Source of the DNA: Methanocorpusculaceae archaeon UBA425
GTDB lineage: Archaea; Halobacteriota; Methanomicrobia; Methanomicrobiales; Methanocorpusculaceae
Assembly: GCA_002506085.1 (NCBI GenBank)
Contig: DAWV01000020.1
Span: 27,147 to 40,303, forward strand
Length of the DNA: 13,157 nt
Reading direction: 5' to 3'
Shown one piece after another: positions 1 through 6,569 of the stretch. The notes beneath the pieces were generated by a model. That model had not been told where the DNA came from. It saw only the letters and a program-made list of their open reading frames with translations, and made no database searches. A program made the translations under genes and the position numbers. Positions within the stretch are counted from its first letter, which is position 1; each line of letters begins with the position of its first letter.

Positions 1-215
1 GTTCCATCCAACCGATTTTTTTTATTTTCCGTGTTTCTGTGTGATTTCTGTGTTTTCCGTGTGATGATACGGTCATCAAAAAGAATCCCTTACACGAAAC
101 GGAAGTACATCCAAAGAATCCCGCTTGGGCAAATCCGATTCTGTCCGCCGGGGAAGGGGGGCGCTAATCGACCGCGGGTGTACTCGAAGGCTTCGCCCCC
201 GGGGATTCGCCGTAG
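1..215. repeat. Repeat unit A of a dispersed non-coding family
   Basis: No credible gene is present. The unit has three parts. A T-rich stretch with recurring TTCCGTGT/TTCTGTGT words covers about 20-65. A block starting GTGATGATACGG and containing TTACACGAAACGG covers 61-120. A GC-rich block covers about 150-210. Positions 156-197 have a perfect 42-nt inverted match at 12831-12872, and 61-120 has an inverted match of roughly 88% at 13098-13157. Positions 169-210 recur directly at 442-483 with one mismatch. Short open frames across it only translate the repeat, for example a recurring peptide containing GGEAFEYTRGR. This is a mobile-element-like or otherwise amplified intergenic repeat; I see no transposase. 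Confidence 0.8.
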
Positions 216-304
216 GGGGGTTACCACTTCCCACCCCTGTCCCCCCTTTTCGTGTATTCCGTTGATTTCCGTGGGTTCTGTGTGGGGGACGGGGGAGGGT
301 ACTA
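216..304. other. Spacer between repeat units A and B
   Basis: This short C/G-run-rich stretch contains another T-rich run with TTTTCGTGT and TTTCCGTGG words like those that open units A and B. It may be the remnant of a further, truncated unit. No gene, RNA gene or promoter is evident. Confidence 0.45.
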
Positions 305-487
305 CATGGGTCCCGTCCAACTGATTCTTTCTTTTTCGTGTTTTCGTGGACGTTTTCGTGAATTTCGTGTGATGATATTTACACCTGAAGAATCCCTTAC
401 ACGAAATCGAAATACACCCGCATAAAAAGGGAAGCGAAAAACGACCGCGGGTGTACTCGAAGGCTTCGCCCCCCGGGATTCGCTTAA
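305..487. repeat. Repeat unit B, diverged direct copy of unit A
   Basis: The unit repeats the architecture of unit A: a T-rich TTTTCGTG stretch, then GTGTGATGAT at 367, TTACACGAAAT around 400, and the GC-rich block 442-483, which matches 169-210 at 41 of 42 positions. The GCGCTAAT segment of unit A is absent, and spacings differ (308 nt between the GTGTGATGAT words, 273 nt between the GC-rich blocks), so the copies have suffered internal insertions or deletions. ATTTCGTGT (363-371) is the reverse complement of ACACGAAAT about 27 nt downstream, so the unit has internal dyad symmetry. No coding potential is credible. Confidence 0.75.
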
Positions 488-503
488 AGGATAAGATGAA
501 AAA

Positions 504-775
504 CGCCCCCTCTCGCAGCACACCCGCTCGCAAGTCTATCGACTTGGTCGCAAACTTTCAGTTTGGTCGCAAGGCAAAGCCTTGCTCGGCTGAGGGCGAG
601 CCTGACGGCTCACCCCGCAGTCGCAAATCAGAGATTTGCTCTGCTAAGACCGCTCTTACGGAGCGGTCCGCCTCAGCTAAGGTCGTCGACTTCGTCTCCG
701 ACCCGCCCACTCGCAAGTTCTCACTTATGCTCGAACTTGCTCAGCTGAGGTCGTCGACTTCGTCTCCGACCCGCC
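504..775. repeat. Array of about nine short hairpins with different stems
   Basis: Successive self-complementary segments occur at 531-546 (CAAGTC/GACTTG), 551-565 (CAAACT/AGTTTG), 569-585 (GCAAGGC-aaa-GCCTTGC), 598-611 (GAGCC/GGCTC), 623-639 (GCAAATC-aga-GATTTGC), 648-668 (GACCGCTC/GAGCGGTC) and 713-740 (GCAAGTTC/GAACTTGC), plus two copies of a bulged GTCG...CGAC hairpin near 682-702 and 750-770. Loops are mostly 3-5 nt. Many units are preceded by TCGCAA. Stem sequences vary while pairing is kept. No gene is credible here. The array ends match the ends of the much shorter inverted copy at 12903-12960. Confidence 0.8.
672..775. repeat. Direct repeat with 68-nt period inside the hairpin array
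   Basis: The 36-nt segment 672-707, starting CTCAGCTAAGG and ending GACCCGCC, recurs at 740-775 with one difference (A to G in the CTCAGCTGAGG portion). The 32 nt between the copies contain the GCAAGTTC/GAACTTGC hairpin. This is consistent with local duplication having expanded the array. Confidence 0.8.
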
Positions 776-880
776 TCACCCGAATTGAATCCACATCAAC
801 CCCGCGGAACTCCTATTGATGAAAAAGCCAGTTCCGTTTTTCAGCATATTTGCGAACAGAAATACGAAATCACAAAAAAG
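776..880 (-). terminator. Operon 3' trailer with T-tract, possible terminator
   Basis: No gene is seen. On the minus strand a run of six T (positions 879-874) begins two nucleotides after the cobA stop codon, and a further TTTTT run follows near 821-825. Archaeal transcription commonly ends at U-rich tracts without a hairpin, so this is a reasonable end for the ten-gene operon. A GGAACT/AGTTCC inverted repeat (806-811, 830-835) with an 18-nt spacer is also present; its role is unclear. Confidence 0.4.
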
Positions 881-1615
881 TTAATTTTCCCGATACAGCC
901 CGACCACTTCGCCGATCACAATAATCGCCGGGGGTTTCATTCCGACCCGTTTTGCAACCTCACCTATATCCGCAAGTGTGGCACACGTGACCCTCTGGTC
1001 CGGTCTGAATCCCCGTTCGATTACCGCAATTTTTGTATCGGGAGTCCTGCCGTTTTCGATTAGCAGTTCTGCGATTTTCGCAAGATTTTTCACGCCCATG
1101 TATATGACAATCGTTCCGGGACTTCCCGCGAGCCACTTCCAGTCAATGGAGGAGATCTCCTTCTCCGGATTTTCGTGACCCGTGACAAAAGTCACCTGGC
1201 TTGCAAAATCCCTGTGGGTAACCGGGATGCCAACACACTCCGGCACGGCGATTCCGCTGGTCACACCGGGAACCGCCTCGCAGGGAATCCCGTGCTCGCG
1301 GAGGACTTCCATCTCTTCCCCGCCGCGTCCGAACAGAAACGGGTCTCCGCCCTTCAGCCGGACAATGATACCGCCCTTTTGTGCTTTTTCCACGAGAAGT
1401 TTTTCTATTTCCTCCTGCTTCATCGTGTGATGACCGCCGTATTTGCCGACATCGATCTTCTCAGCCTTTGCCGGAAGTGATGCGATAATCTCATCGCCCG
1501 GCAGCTGATCATAGAGGATTACATCAGCCGAATCGATAACTTCGCGGGCACGGAATGTCAGAAGACCAAGTCCTCCGGGTCCGGACCCGACAAGATACAC
1601 TTTTCCCGGTTTCAT
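881..1615 (-). CDS. cobA: Uroporphyrinogen-III C-methyltransferase (SUMT)
   Basis: The enzyme transfers two methyl groups from S-adenosylmethionine to C-2 and C-7 of uroporphyrinogen III, giving precorrin-2, the branch point to sirohydrochlorin, F430 and cobamides. The protein has 244 residues, normal for a single-domain SUMT. It shows the N-terminal VYLVGSGPGG motif (6-15), the family signature RLKGGDPFLFGRGGEE (86-101), VPGVTS (115-120) and PVTHR (131-135). It is not fused to HemD or to a dehydrogenase domain. The start overlaps the hemC stop as ATGA and has GGAG seven nucleotides upstream. It is the last gene of the operon, and repeat DNA follows instead of the expected hemD. The symbol follows archaeal usage for SUMT. 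Confidence 0.95.
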   Translation of the reverse strand: MKPGKVYLVGSGPGGLGLLTFRAREVIDSADVILYDQLPGDEIIASLPAKAEKIDVGKYGGHHTMKQEEIEKLLVEKAQKGGIIVRLKGGDPFLFGRGGEEMEVLREHGIPCEAVPGVTSGIAVPECVGIPVTHRDFASQVTFVTGHENPEKEISSIDWKWLAGSPGTIVIYMGVKNLAKIAELLIENGRTPDTKIAVIERGFRPDQRVTCATLADIGEVAKRVGMKPPAIIVIGEVVGLYREN

Positions 1616-2508
1616 TCGTAGGCTCCAAGAGCGAGCTTTGCCTCCGCAATCAGTTCGGAGGCTTCTGTCCTGAGTTTAATTCCCGCAATGTGCGCCTCTT
1701 CCGGATTATGGACATCTCCAGAAACCCGCTCGGCACGGGTTCCGTCGAGTGAAAGGACCTCGGCAATAAGATGTCCGTTCTGACAGAAAATTCCTGTCGG
1801 TGTAAAGCAGCCTCCGCCGACCTCCTCCATTATAATCCGCTCAATTCCGCAGTCTCTTGCAGACGCCTCGTCATTCAGCGGGGCAAATATCTCCCGGAGT
1901 ATTGGCGTGTCACGCGAAACGACCGCCACCGTTCCCTGATTCGTTGCCGGAACAAACAAATCGACAGGCATCCGGATACCATTCCTCCGGTATCCGAGAC
2001 GCATCAAACCGGCTTCGGCAACCATGATCCCGTCATAGAGACCCTCATCCAGTTTCGAAAGCCGGGTATCCAGATTTCCGCGCAGCATCTCGATTCTGAC
2101 ATCCTTATTGTCATGGTAATATCTGAGAAGCTGGGCTTTTCGCCGGAGACTCGAGGTCCCGATTATTTTCAGGTTCTCAACGGGCTCGTTCATCACCATG
2201 TAATCATACGGCGGGTCGCGTTTCAAAACGGCTACGGTCAGAAGACCTTCCGGGCGTTCTGCAGGAATGTCCTTCATACTGTGAACTGCACAGTCAATAT
2301 CTCCGCGGAGAATCGCGTCGTCAATTTCCCTGACAAACATCCCGAATCCCCCGATTTCATGAAGACCGCGGTCGGTGACTCTGTCTCCGGTTGTTTTGAT
2401 GATGATACGCTCAGCTTCAACACCGTTCTCTGCAAGAAGATCGATGACCTTGTTCGTCTGGGCGAGAGCGAGTTTGCTGCCCCGTGTCCCGATTCTGATT
2501 TTAGACAT
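1612..2508 (-). CDS. hemC: Hydroxymethylbilane synthase (porphobilinogen deaminase)
   Basis: HemC polymerises four porphobilinogens into the linear tetrapyrrole hydroxymethylbilane in the cytoplasm. I start the gene at the ATG giving MSKIRIGTRGSKLALAQ, the usual family beginning; 23 further in-frame codons upstream lie inside hemL and have no family character. The resulting length is 298 residues. Visible landmarks are RIGTRGSKLALAQ (5-17), HSMKD (76-80, with the catalytic Asp80), GTSSLRR (117-123), RGNLDTRL (143-150) and the dipyrromethane-cofactor cysteine Cys234 in a GGGCFTPTG context. The start overlaps the end of hemL by 8 nt (ATGTCTAA), and the stop overlaps the cobA start (ATGA). No strong Shine-Dalgarno is seen, so translation probably depends on coupling to hemL. 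Confidence 0.95.
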   Translation of the reverse strand: MSKIRIGTRGSKLALAQTNKVIDLLAENGVEAERIIIKTTGDRVTDRGLHEIGGFGMFVREIDDAILRGDIDCAVHSMKDIPAERPEGLLTVAVLKRDPPYDYMVMNEPVENLKIIGTSSLRRKAQLLRYYHDNKDVRIEMLRGNLDTRLSKLDEGLYDGIMVAEAGLMRLGYRRNGIRMPVDLFVPATNQGTVAVVSRDTPILREIFAPLNDEASARDCGIERIIMEEVGGGCFTPTGIFCQNGHLIAEVLSLDGTRAERVSGDVHNPEEAHIAGIKLRTEASELIAEAKLALGAYE

Positions 2509-3739
2509 TCTGATATACCGAGATGATTTTATCCATAGCGGATTTTTCGTGGGCTGTCGACAGGAAGTTTGTCTCAAACTGTGACGGCGGAATAAACACG
2601 CCGCCCTTCAGGGCTTTCCCGAAGAAAACACGGAATGCGGCTACATTGCACTGTTTTGCCTCGGCATAATTCTTCGGAGCACTGCTTCTGAAGAAATACT
2701 TGAAGAGTGAACCGAGTCTGACGAACGTTCCGTCTGCGTCTGCCGGAAGCGACTCTTCAATTGCCCGCGTTTTTTCATCGAGTTTTCCGTAGAGTCCCTC
2801 GTTTTCGTGGAGATAGTCGTTTGTCGCAATACCGGCCGCCATCGTAAGCGGGTTTCCATTGAAAGTCCCCGCATTGTAGACCCCTCCGGACGGTGACACG
2901 AGCTCCATGATATCCCGCCGGCCGCCGAATACGCCTATCGGAAGACCTCCGCCGGTGATTTTTCCAAGAGTGGTGAGGTCAGGACGGATGCCGTATTTTT
3001 TCTGGGCTCCGCCGATTCCAAGCCTGTATCCGGTGATGACCTCGTCGAAAATCAGCAGGACATCATGAGCCTTCGTGATTTCCCGGACCGCTTTCAGATA
3101 GCCGTCGTTTGGGAGAATCGGGCCGATGTTTCCCATAACCGGCTCAATGATGAATGCGGCAATGTCATTGTGTTTCGACAACAGCTCTTCGAGTGCTTCC
3201 GGATTATTATACGGGACCTGACGTGTTCCGGCTGCAAATGAAGCCGGCACTCCGAGCGAATCGGGGGTTCCAAGAGTAGTCGCCCCGCTTCCTGCAGCAA
3301 TAAGGACCGCGTCGTGGGCTCCGTGGAATCCGCCTTCAACCTTGACAATTCCGGATTTGTTTGTGAATCCTCTTGCGACGCGGATGGCGGCAAGCGTTGC
3401 CTCGAGACCTGTTGAAACGAATCTGAGCATATCTATCGAGGGATGGTCGCCGGTAATCCTCCGGGCAAGGTCGATTTCCAGTTCTGTAGGCGTCCCGTAC
3501 AGCCAGCCTGCATCCAGCTGGGCATCGATTGCTTTTCTGATGACCGGGTTTGCATGACCGAGAAGGAGAGGGCCGTATCCCATACAGCAGTCAGTAAGCG
3601 CAGTTCCATCTACGGTTTTAAGGATGGCTCCGCTTGCGGATTTCACATAAAACGGGTAGGGTTTTATTGCACGGACCGGACTTGAAACCCCTCCGGGAAG
3701 AAGGGTCTTTGCTATGTTGAACAATTCTTCGCTTTTCAT
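2501..3739 (-). CDS. hemL: Glutamate-1-semialdehyde 2,1-aminomutase
   Basis: HemL converts glutamate-1-semialdehyde, the HemA product, into 5-aminolevulinate using pyridoxal phosphate. The protein has 412 residues, close to the usual length of about 425. The N-terminus reads LLPGGVSSPVRA (13-24), followed by MGYGPLLLGH (53-62). FDEVITGYRLG (231-241) supplies the PLP-contacting Asp, and the Schiff-base lysine is K260 in TTLGKITGGGLPIG. The PLP-phosphate loop reads STGLEAT (109-115), where most members have NSGTEA, a mild divergence. The start overlaps the hemB stop as ATGA and has GGAG eight nucleotides upstream. It stands between hemB and hemC, consistent with joint supply of aminolevulinate. 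Confidence 0.95.
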   Translation of the reverse strand: MKSEELFNIAKTLLPGGVSSPVRAIKPYPFYVKSASGAILKTVDGTALTDCCMGYGPLLLGHANPVIRKAIDAQLDAGWLYGTPTELEIDLARRITGDHPSIDMLRFVSTGLEATLAAIRVARGFTNKSGIVKVEGGFHGAHDAVLIAAGSGATTLGTPDSLGVPASFAAGTRQVPYNNPEALEELLSKHNDIAAFIIEPVMGNIGPILPNDGYLKAVREITKAHDVLLIFDEVITGYRLGIGGAQKKYGIRPDLTTLGKITGGGLPIGVFGGRRDIMELVSPSGGVYNAGTFNGNPLTMAAGIATNDYLHENEGLYGKLDEKTRAIEESLPADADGTFVRLGSLFKYFFRSSAPKNYAEAKQCNVAAFRVFFGKALKGGVFIPPSQFETNFLSTAHEKSAMDKIISVYQNV

Positions 3740-4701
3740 TTGAGATGCTCCGCGACCTCTTTTGCAAAATACGTGATAATGAGGTCTGCCCCTGCCCGTT
3801 TGATGGAAAGAAGCGACTCCATAATAACTTTGTTTTCATTAATCCAGCCATTTGCTCCGGCTGCTTTTATCATCGAATACTCGCCTGAAACCTGATACGC
3901 GGCGACAGGGAGGTCGGACGCGTCACGGACATCGCGGAGAATATCCAGATAGAATCCCGCCGGTTTCACCATGAGGATATCTGCTCCTTCCATCTCATCG
4001 AGATAGGATTCGCGGATTGCCTCGCGGCGGTTTGCCGGGCTCATCTGATATGTCGTCCGGTCGCCGAACTGGAATCCGGAGTCTGCCGCCTCACGGAACG
4101 GACCGTAGAGGGATGATGCGAATTTCGTCGAGTAGGACATTATGGGTGTGTTGGAAAAACCCGCTTCATCAAGGGCTTCACGGATTGCCCCGACCTGTCC
4201 GTCCAGCATACAGGAAGGAGCTATAATATCTGCTCCGGCAGCCGCCTGGCTGACGGCGATTTTTTCTATCAGGATAAGGGATGCATCATTGTCGAGTTCG
4301 GTTCCGCAGAGAATCCCGCAGTGTCCGTGCGAGGTGTATTCACACGCACAGGTGTCGGCGATTACGACAAGGTCAGGGACCGCCGCTTTCATTCTCCGGA
4401 TTGCTTCCTGAACGATTCCGTCTTCTGAAAAAGCTCCGGAGGCGTCCGGGTCTTTCGTTTTCGGGATGCCGAAGAGGAGAACAGAATGGACGCCTGCCTC
4501 TTTCATCTCTTTTGCAACTTTTTCCGCGTAGGAAAGCGGATAGCGGAACTGACCCGGCATCGATTTAATCGGGACCGGGGATGTCGCGTTGTAGTCGAAA
4601 AACAGCGGCATAATCAGTTCGTCTTTTACAATTCTCGTCTCCTTAAACATCGGCTGGAGATTATTCTGCCGGAGTCTTCTCATTCTGGTTTGTGGATACA
4701 T
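3736..4701 (-). CDS. hemB: Delta-aminolevulinic acid dehydratase (porphobilinogen synthase)
   Basis: HemB condenses two aminolevulinates into porphobilinogen. The protein has 321 residues, the normal length. The zinc-binding cysteines are Cys118, Cys120 and Cys128 in DTCACEYTSHGHCG, so this is a zinc-dependent type. The two active-site lysines are K193 (YSTKFASS) and K246 (MVKPAGFYLDI). The start chosen (MYPQTRMRRLR) has AGGT eight nucleotides upstream and matches the usual N-terminus; it overlaps hemA by 22 nt. An internal ATG six codons later would give an ATGA overlap with hemA like other junctions here but lacks a Shine-Dalgarno. The stop overlaps hemL as ATGA. Confidence 0.95.
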   Translation of the reverse strand: MYPQTRMRRLRQNNLQPMFKETRIVKDELIMPLFFDYNATSPVPIKSMPGQFRYPLSYAEKVAKEMKEAGVHSVLLFGIPKTKDPDASGAFSEDGIVQEAIRRMKAAVPDLVVIADTCACEYTSHGHCGILCGTELDNDASLILIEKIAVSQAAAGADIIAPSCMLDGQVGAIREALDEAGFSNTPIMSYSTKFASSLYGPFREAADSGFQFGDRTTYQMSPANRREAIRESYLDEMEGADILMVKPAGFYLDILRDVRDASDLPVAAYQVSGEYSMIKAAGANGWINENKVIMESLLSIKRAGADLIITYFAKEVAEHLK

Positions 4702-5954
4702 GTTGCTTTACCTGAAATTATTGCTTTGAGGATGATTTCTGCGGTCTGTGTGTCGGTACATTCTGCGCTTGCGCGGATACTTTTCGCCGCATCATCGAGC
4801 AGTTTTTTTGTGAGGGCACATGTCAGGTCGTCAATCACCGACTCCAGATAGGGGTCCGGGTCTTTGAGACGGCTCAGTGCCTTGTTTTTTTCACGCTGGC
4901 GAATCTCCTCTGCCCATGTGTAGAGTGACTTTGTCAGATCGCCGGAAGCGGCACGGTTGAACGCTTTGATAAAATCCGGCAAAGCAGCTTTCGCAAGGTC
5001 TTCCGCACGCAGACTCTCGGACTTCCGGATGGCAAGGTTTCTCTCCGAGATTGTTTTTAAATCATCCAATGTCTTGAGCGAAACCCCCGGGATGTCTTTA
5101 CAGGACTCATCGATATCGCGGGGCTGGGCTATATCGATTAAAAGAAGACTGCGCGGGTGGGAATCGAGCGGCCAGAAACGTTCGTTCATGGTTTCGGCAA
5201 GTTCGTTTGCGTGAATTATCAGATGGGGAGCTCCCGTGCAGGAGATGACAACATCAGATAGTGCTATGCATGGATAGAGCTGGTCGAGCCGCATGGCACG
5301 TCCGTTAATCTCTTTTGCAAGAACAACCGCCCGGTCGTATGAACGGTTCGTGACATAAATTGCCCGGAGATTTTTTTCACAGAGGGCGCGGGTGACGAGC
5401 GTCCCCATCTCGCCGCCGCCTACAACAAGGATGTTTTTTCCGGTGAGTGTCCCGAGAAGTTCTTCGGCTAAAAGAACCGCCGCCGAACCAATCGAGACCG
5501 CTCCCTTATTGATACTGGTCTCTTGTCTGATGGAAACCCCTTCACGGATGGCTGTGTTTAAACAGACATCCGTTATGGCATCGTTTGTTCCATTCGACTC
5601 GGCAAGAATGAGCGCCCGCCTCATCTGTCCGAGAATCTGGTCTTCGCCGACAATCATGGATTTTGTACCGGAAGCGAGTTCCAGAAGATGCATGAGTGCA
5701 TCTTCCCCTTCGAGAATCTCAAAACCGTATTTCTTTTCGCTATGCAGAAATTTTCTCAGGACTTCCGCATTTCCGTGAACAAGAATCTCTACCCGGTTGC
5801 ATGTCTGGAGAAGAACCACGCCGGAAAAAAGAGCTGCGGTCTTTTGGAAAAAAAGCTCCTCATCGCTGAACCTGAAGAGTCCGAGAATTTCCTCCCGGTA
5901 TTTGCTGTGATCCGCGGTCGCAACGACCAAATCAGTGAGAAGTTTACCGGTCAT
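4680..5954 (-). CDS. hemA: Glutamyl-tRNA reductase
   Basis: HemA reduces glutamyl-tRNA(Glu) to glutamate-1-semialdehyde with NADPH, the committed step of the C5 tetrapyrrole route. The protein has 424 residues, typical for the family. The catalytic cysteine is Cys52 in LLQTCNRVEI. SGTKSMIVGEDQILGQ (95-110) is the strongly conserved family segment, and VVGGGEMG (177-184) is the Rossmann nucleotide-binding motif. A helical C-terminal dimerisation region follows from about residue 320. The ATG overlaps the TGA of the upstream dehydrogenase gene (ATGA), with no clear Shine-Dalgarno, so expression probably depends on coupling. The product is unstable and is normally handed to HemL, encoded two genes downstream. 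Confidence 0.95.
   Translation of the reverse strand: MTGKLLTDLVVATADHSKYREEILGLFRFSDEELFFQKTAALFSGVVLLQTCNRVEILVHGNAEVLRKFLHSEKKYGFEILEGEDALMHLLELASGTKSMIVGEDQILGQMRRALILAESNGTNDAITDVCLNTAIREGVSIRQETSINKGAVSIGSAAVLLAEELLGTLTGKNILVVGGGEMGTLVTRALCEKNLRAIYVTNRSYDRAVVLAKEINGRAMRLDQLYPCIALSDVVISCTGAPHLIIHANELAETMNERFWPLDSHPRSLLLIDIAQPRDIDESCKDIPGVSLKTLDDLKTISERNLAIRKSESLRAEDLAKAALPDFIKAFNRAASGDLTKSLYTWAEEIRQREKNKALSRLKDPDPYLESVIDDLTCALTKKLLDDAAKSIRASAECTDTQTAEIILKAIISGKATCIHKPE
4710..4713 (-). promoter_or_regulatory. Ribosome binding site deciding the hemB start
   Basis: On the minus strand AGGT lies eight nucleotides before the ATG at 4701, inside the last codons of hemA. The competing ATG at 4683 has no similar motif in front of it. 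This favours the upstream start and an unusually long 22-nt hemA/hemB overlap. Confidence 0.45.
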
Positions 5955-6565
5955 AGATATTTTTTACAGATGTCTGTGTTCGGAACACCACTTCTGCAGG
6001 CGTTTTGTATTTCCGCATCTTCTATGATTTTCCGGAGGATATCCGCTCTCTTTGTCTGGTCGGGAACGGATGTCTTCAGTTCATCCCGCAGGGCATTTTG
6101 CAGGAGGACCATGTTGTCCAGCCAGGGAAGATTCTCTGTCAGATATTTCCGGATGAATGCCGGAACTACCGGAGCGGCTTTTTCGGTTGTGACGGCAATC
6201 TGATACTCCGCTCCGGTAATGACGGATGGAATCCTGACATTTCCAGCGCCCGTTGCATTGTTGTAGAATTTTCCGGCGGCTTTGGCGAGATTACAGAGCC
6301 GTTCGTTCTCCTTCTCATCCGATAAAGCAGCTATGATGATGTCATGTTTTTCTATCAGTTTATCCAGAACATCTTTCTCCATATCGGAGATTGCAGTCTG
6401 TTTGATGGATGCGTTTTTGAACGAGAAGAGTTCCGGAGATATGTCTTCGGCGACGATTGTCAGACGTCCGGCGCTGGAGAAATGGCGGGCTTTCCGCACC
6501 CCCACGTCACCTGCCCCGAACACGAGAACACGGGATGCCGACAGGTCAAGAAAAAGCGGAATCAT
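5951..6565 (-). CDS. Precorrin-2 dehydrogenase (sirohydrochlorin synthase)
   Basis: The enzyme oxidises precorrin-2 to sirohydrochlorin using NAD, supplying the macrocycle that CfbA metallates. I start at MIPLFLDLSASRVLVFGAG, the family's standard beginning, giving 204 residues and a 4-nt gap after cfbB; a longer frame reaches 6610 inside cfbB but adds nothing recognisable. The nucleotide-binding motif is VFGAGDVGVRKA (15-26). There is no C-terminal chelatase or methyltransferase domain, unlike bacterial CysG. In the segment aligning with bacterial NVVDDP, which holds the catalytic aspartate, this protein has YNNATGAGNVRIPSV (101-115) with no Asp. It belongs to the archaeal single-domain group. 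In the literature such genes may be called sirC, met8-like or ahb-related, so I leave the symbol blank. Confidence 0.9.
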   Translation of the reverse strand: MIPLFLDLSASRVLVFGAGDVGVRKARHFSSAGRLTIVAEDISPELFSFKNASIKQTAISDMEKDVLDKLIEKHDIIIAALSDEKENERLCNLAKAAGKFYNNATGAGNVRIPSVITGAEYQIAVTTEKAAPVVPAFIRKYLTENLPWLDNMVLLQNALRDELKTSVPDQTKRADILRKIIEDAEIQNACRSGVPNTDICKKYL

Positions 6566-6569
6566 AGTA

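Noticed and set aside
1..503. Insertion sequence with terminal inverted repeats
   Set aside because: No transposase frame and no clear target-site duplication is visible. The repeats could be a non-autonomous element, but this cannot be shown from one window.
90..533. 147-codon minus-strand open frame with a twice-repeated GGEAFEYTRGR peptide
   Set aside because: It is the in-frame translation of two copies of the DNA repeat (273 nt apart, a multiple of three). The same peptide appears from the inverted copy near 12831. No start signals or protein-like composition, and upstream parts are unrelated.
504..775. CRISPR array
   Set aside because: Hairpins are not identical repeats, units are irregularly spaced, there are no unique spacers of constant size, and no cas gene is near.
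451..819. 122-codon plus-strand open frame across the hairpin array
   Set aside because: It is composed of hairpin stems and loops, with low-complexity Ser/Arg/Thr content and no Shine-Dalgarno or family resemblance.
1771..2526. 251-codon plus-strand open frame opposite hemC
   Set aside because: The minus-strand frame is a complete HemC with all active-site motifs; the plus frame is its antisense shadow.
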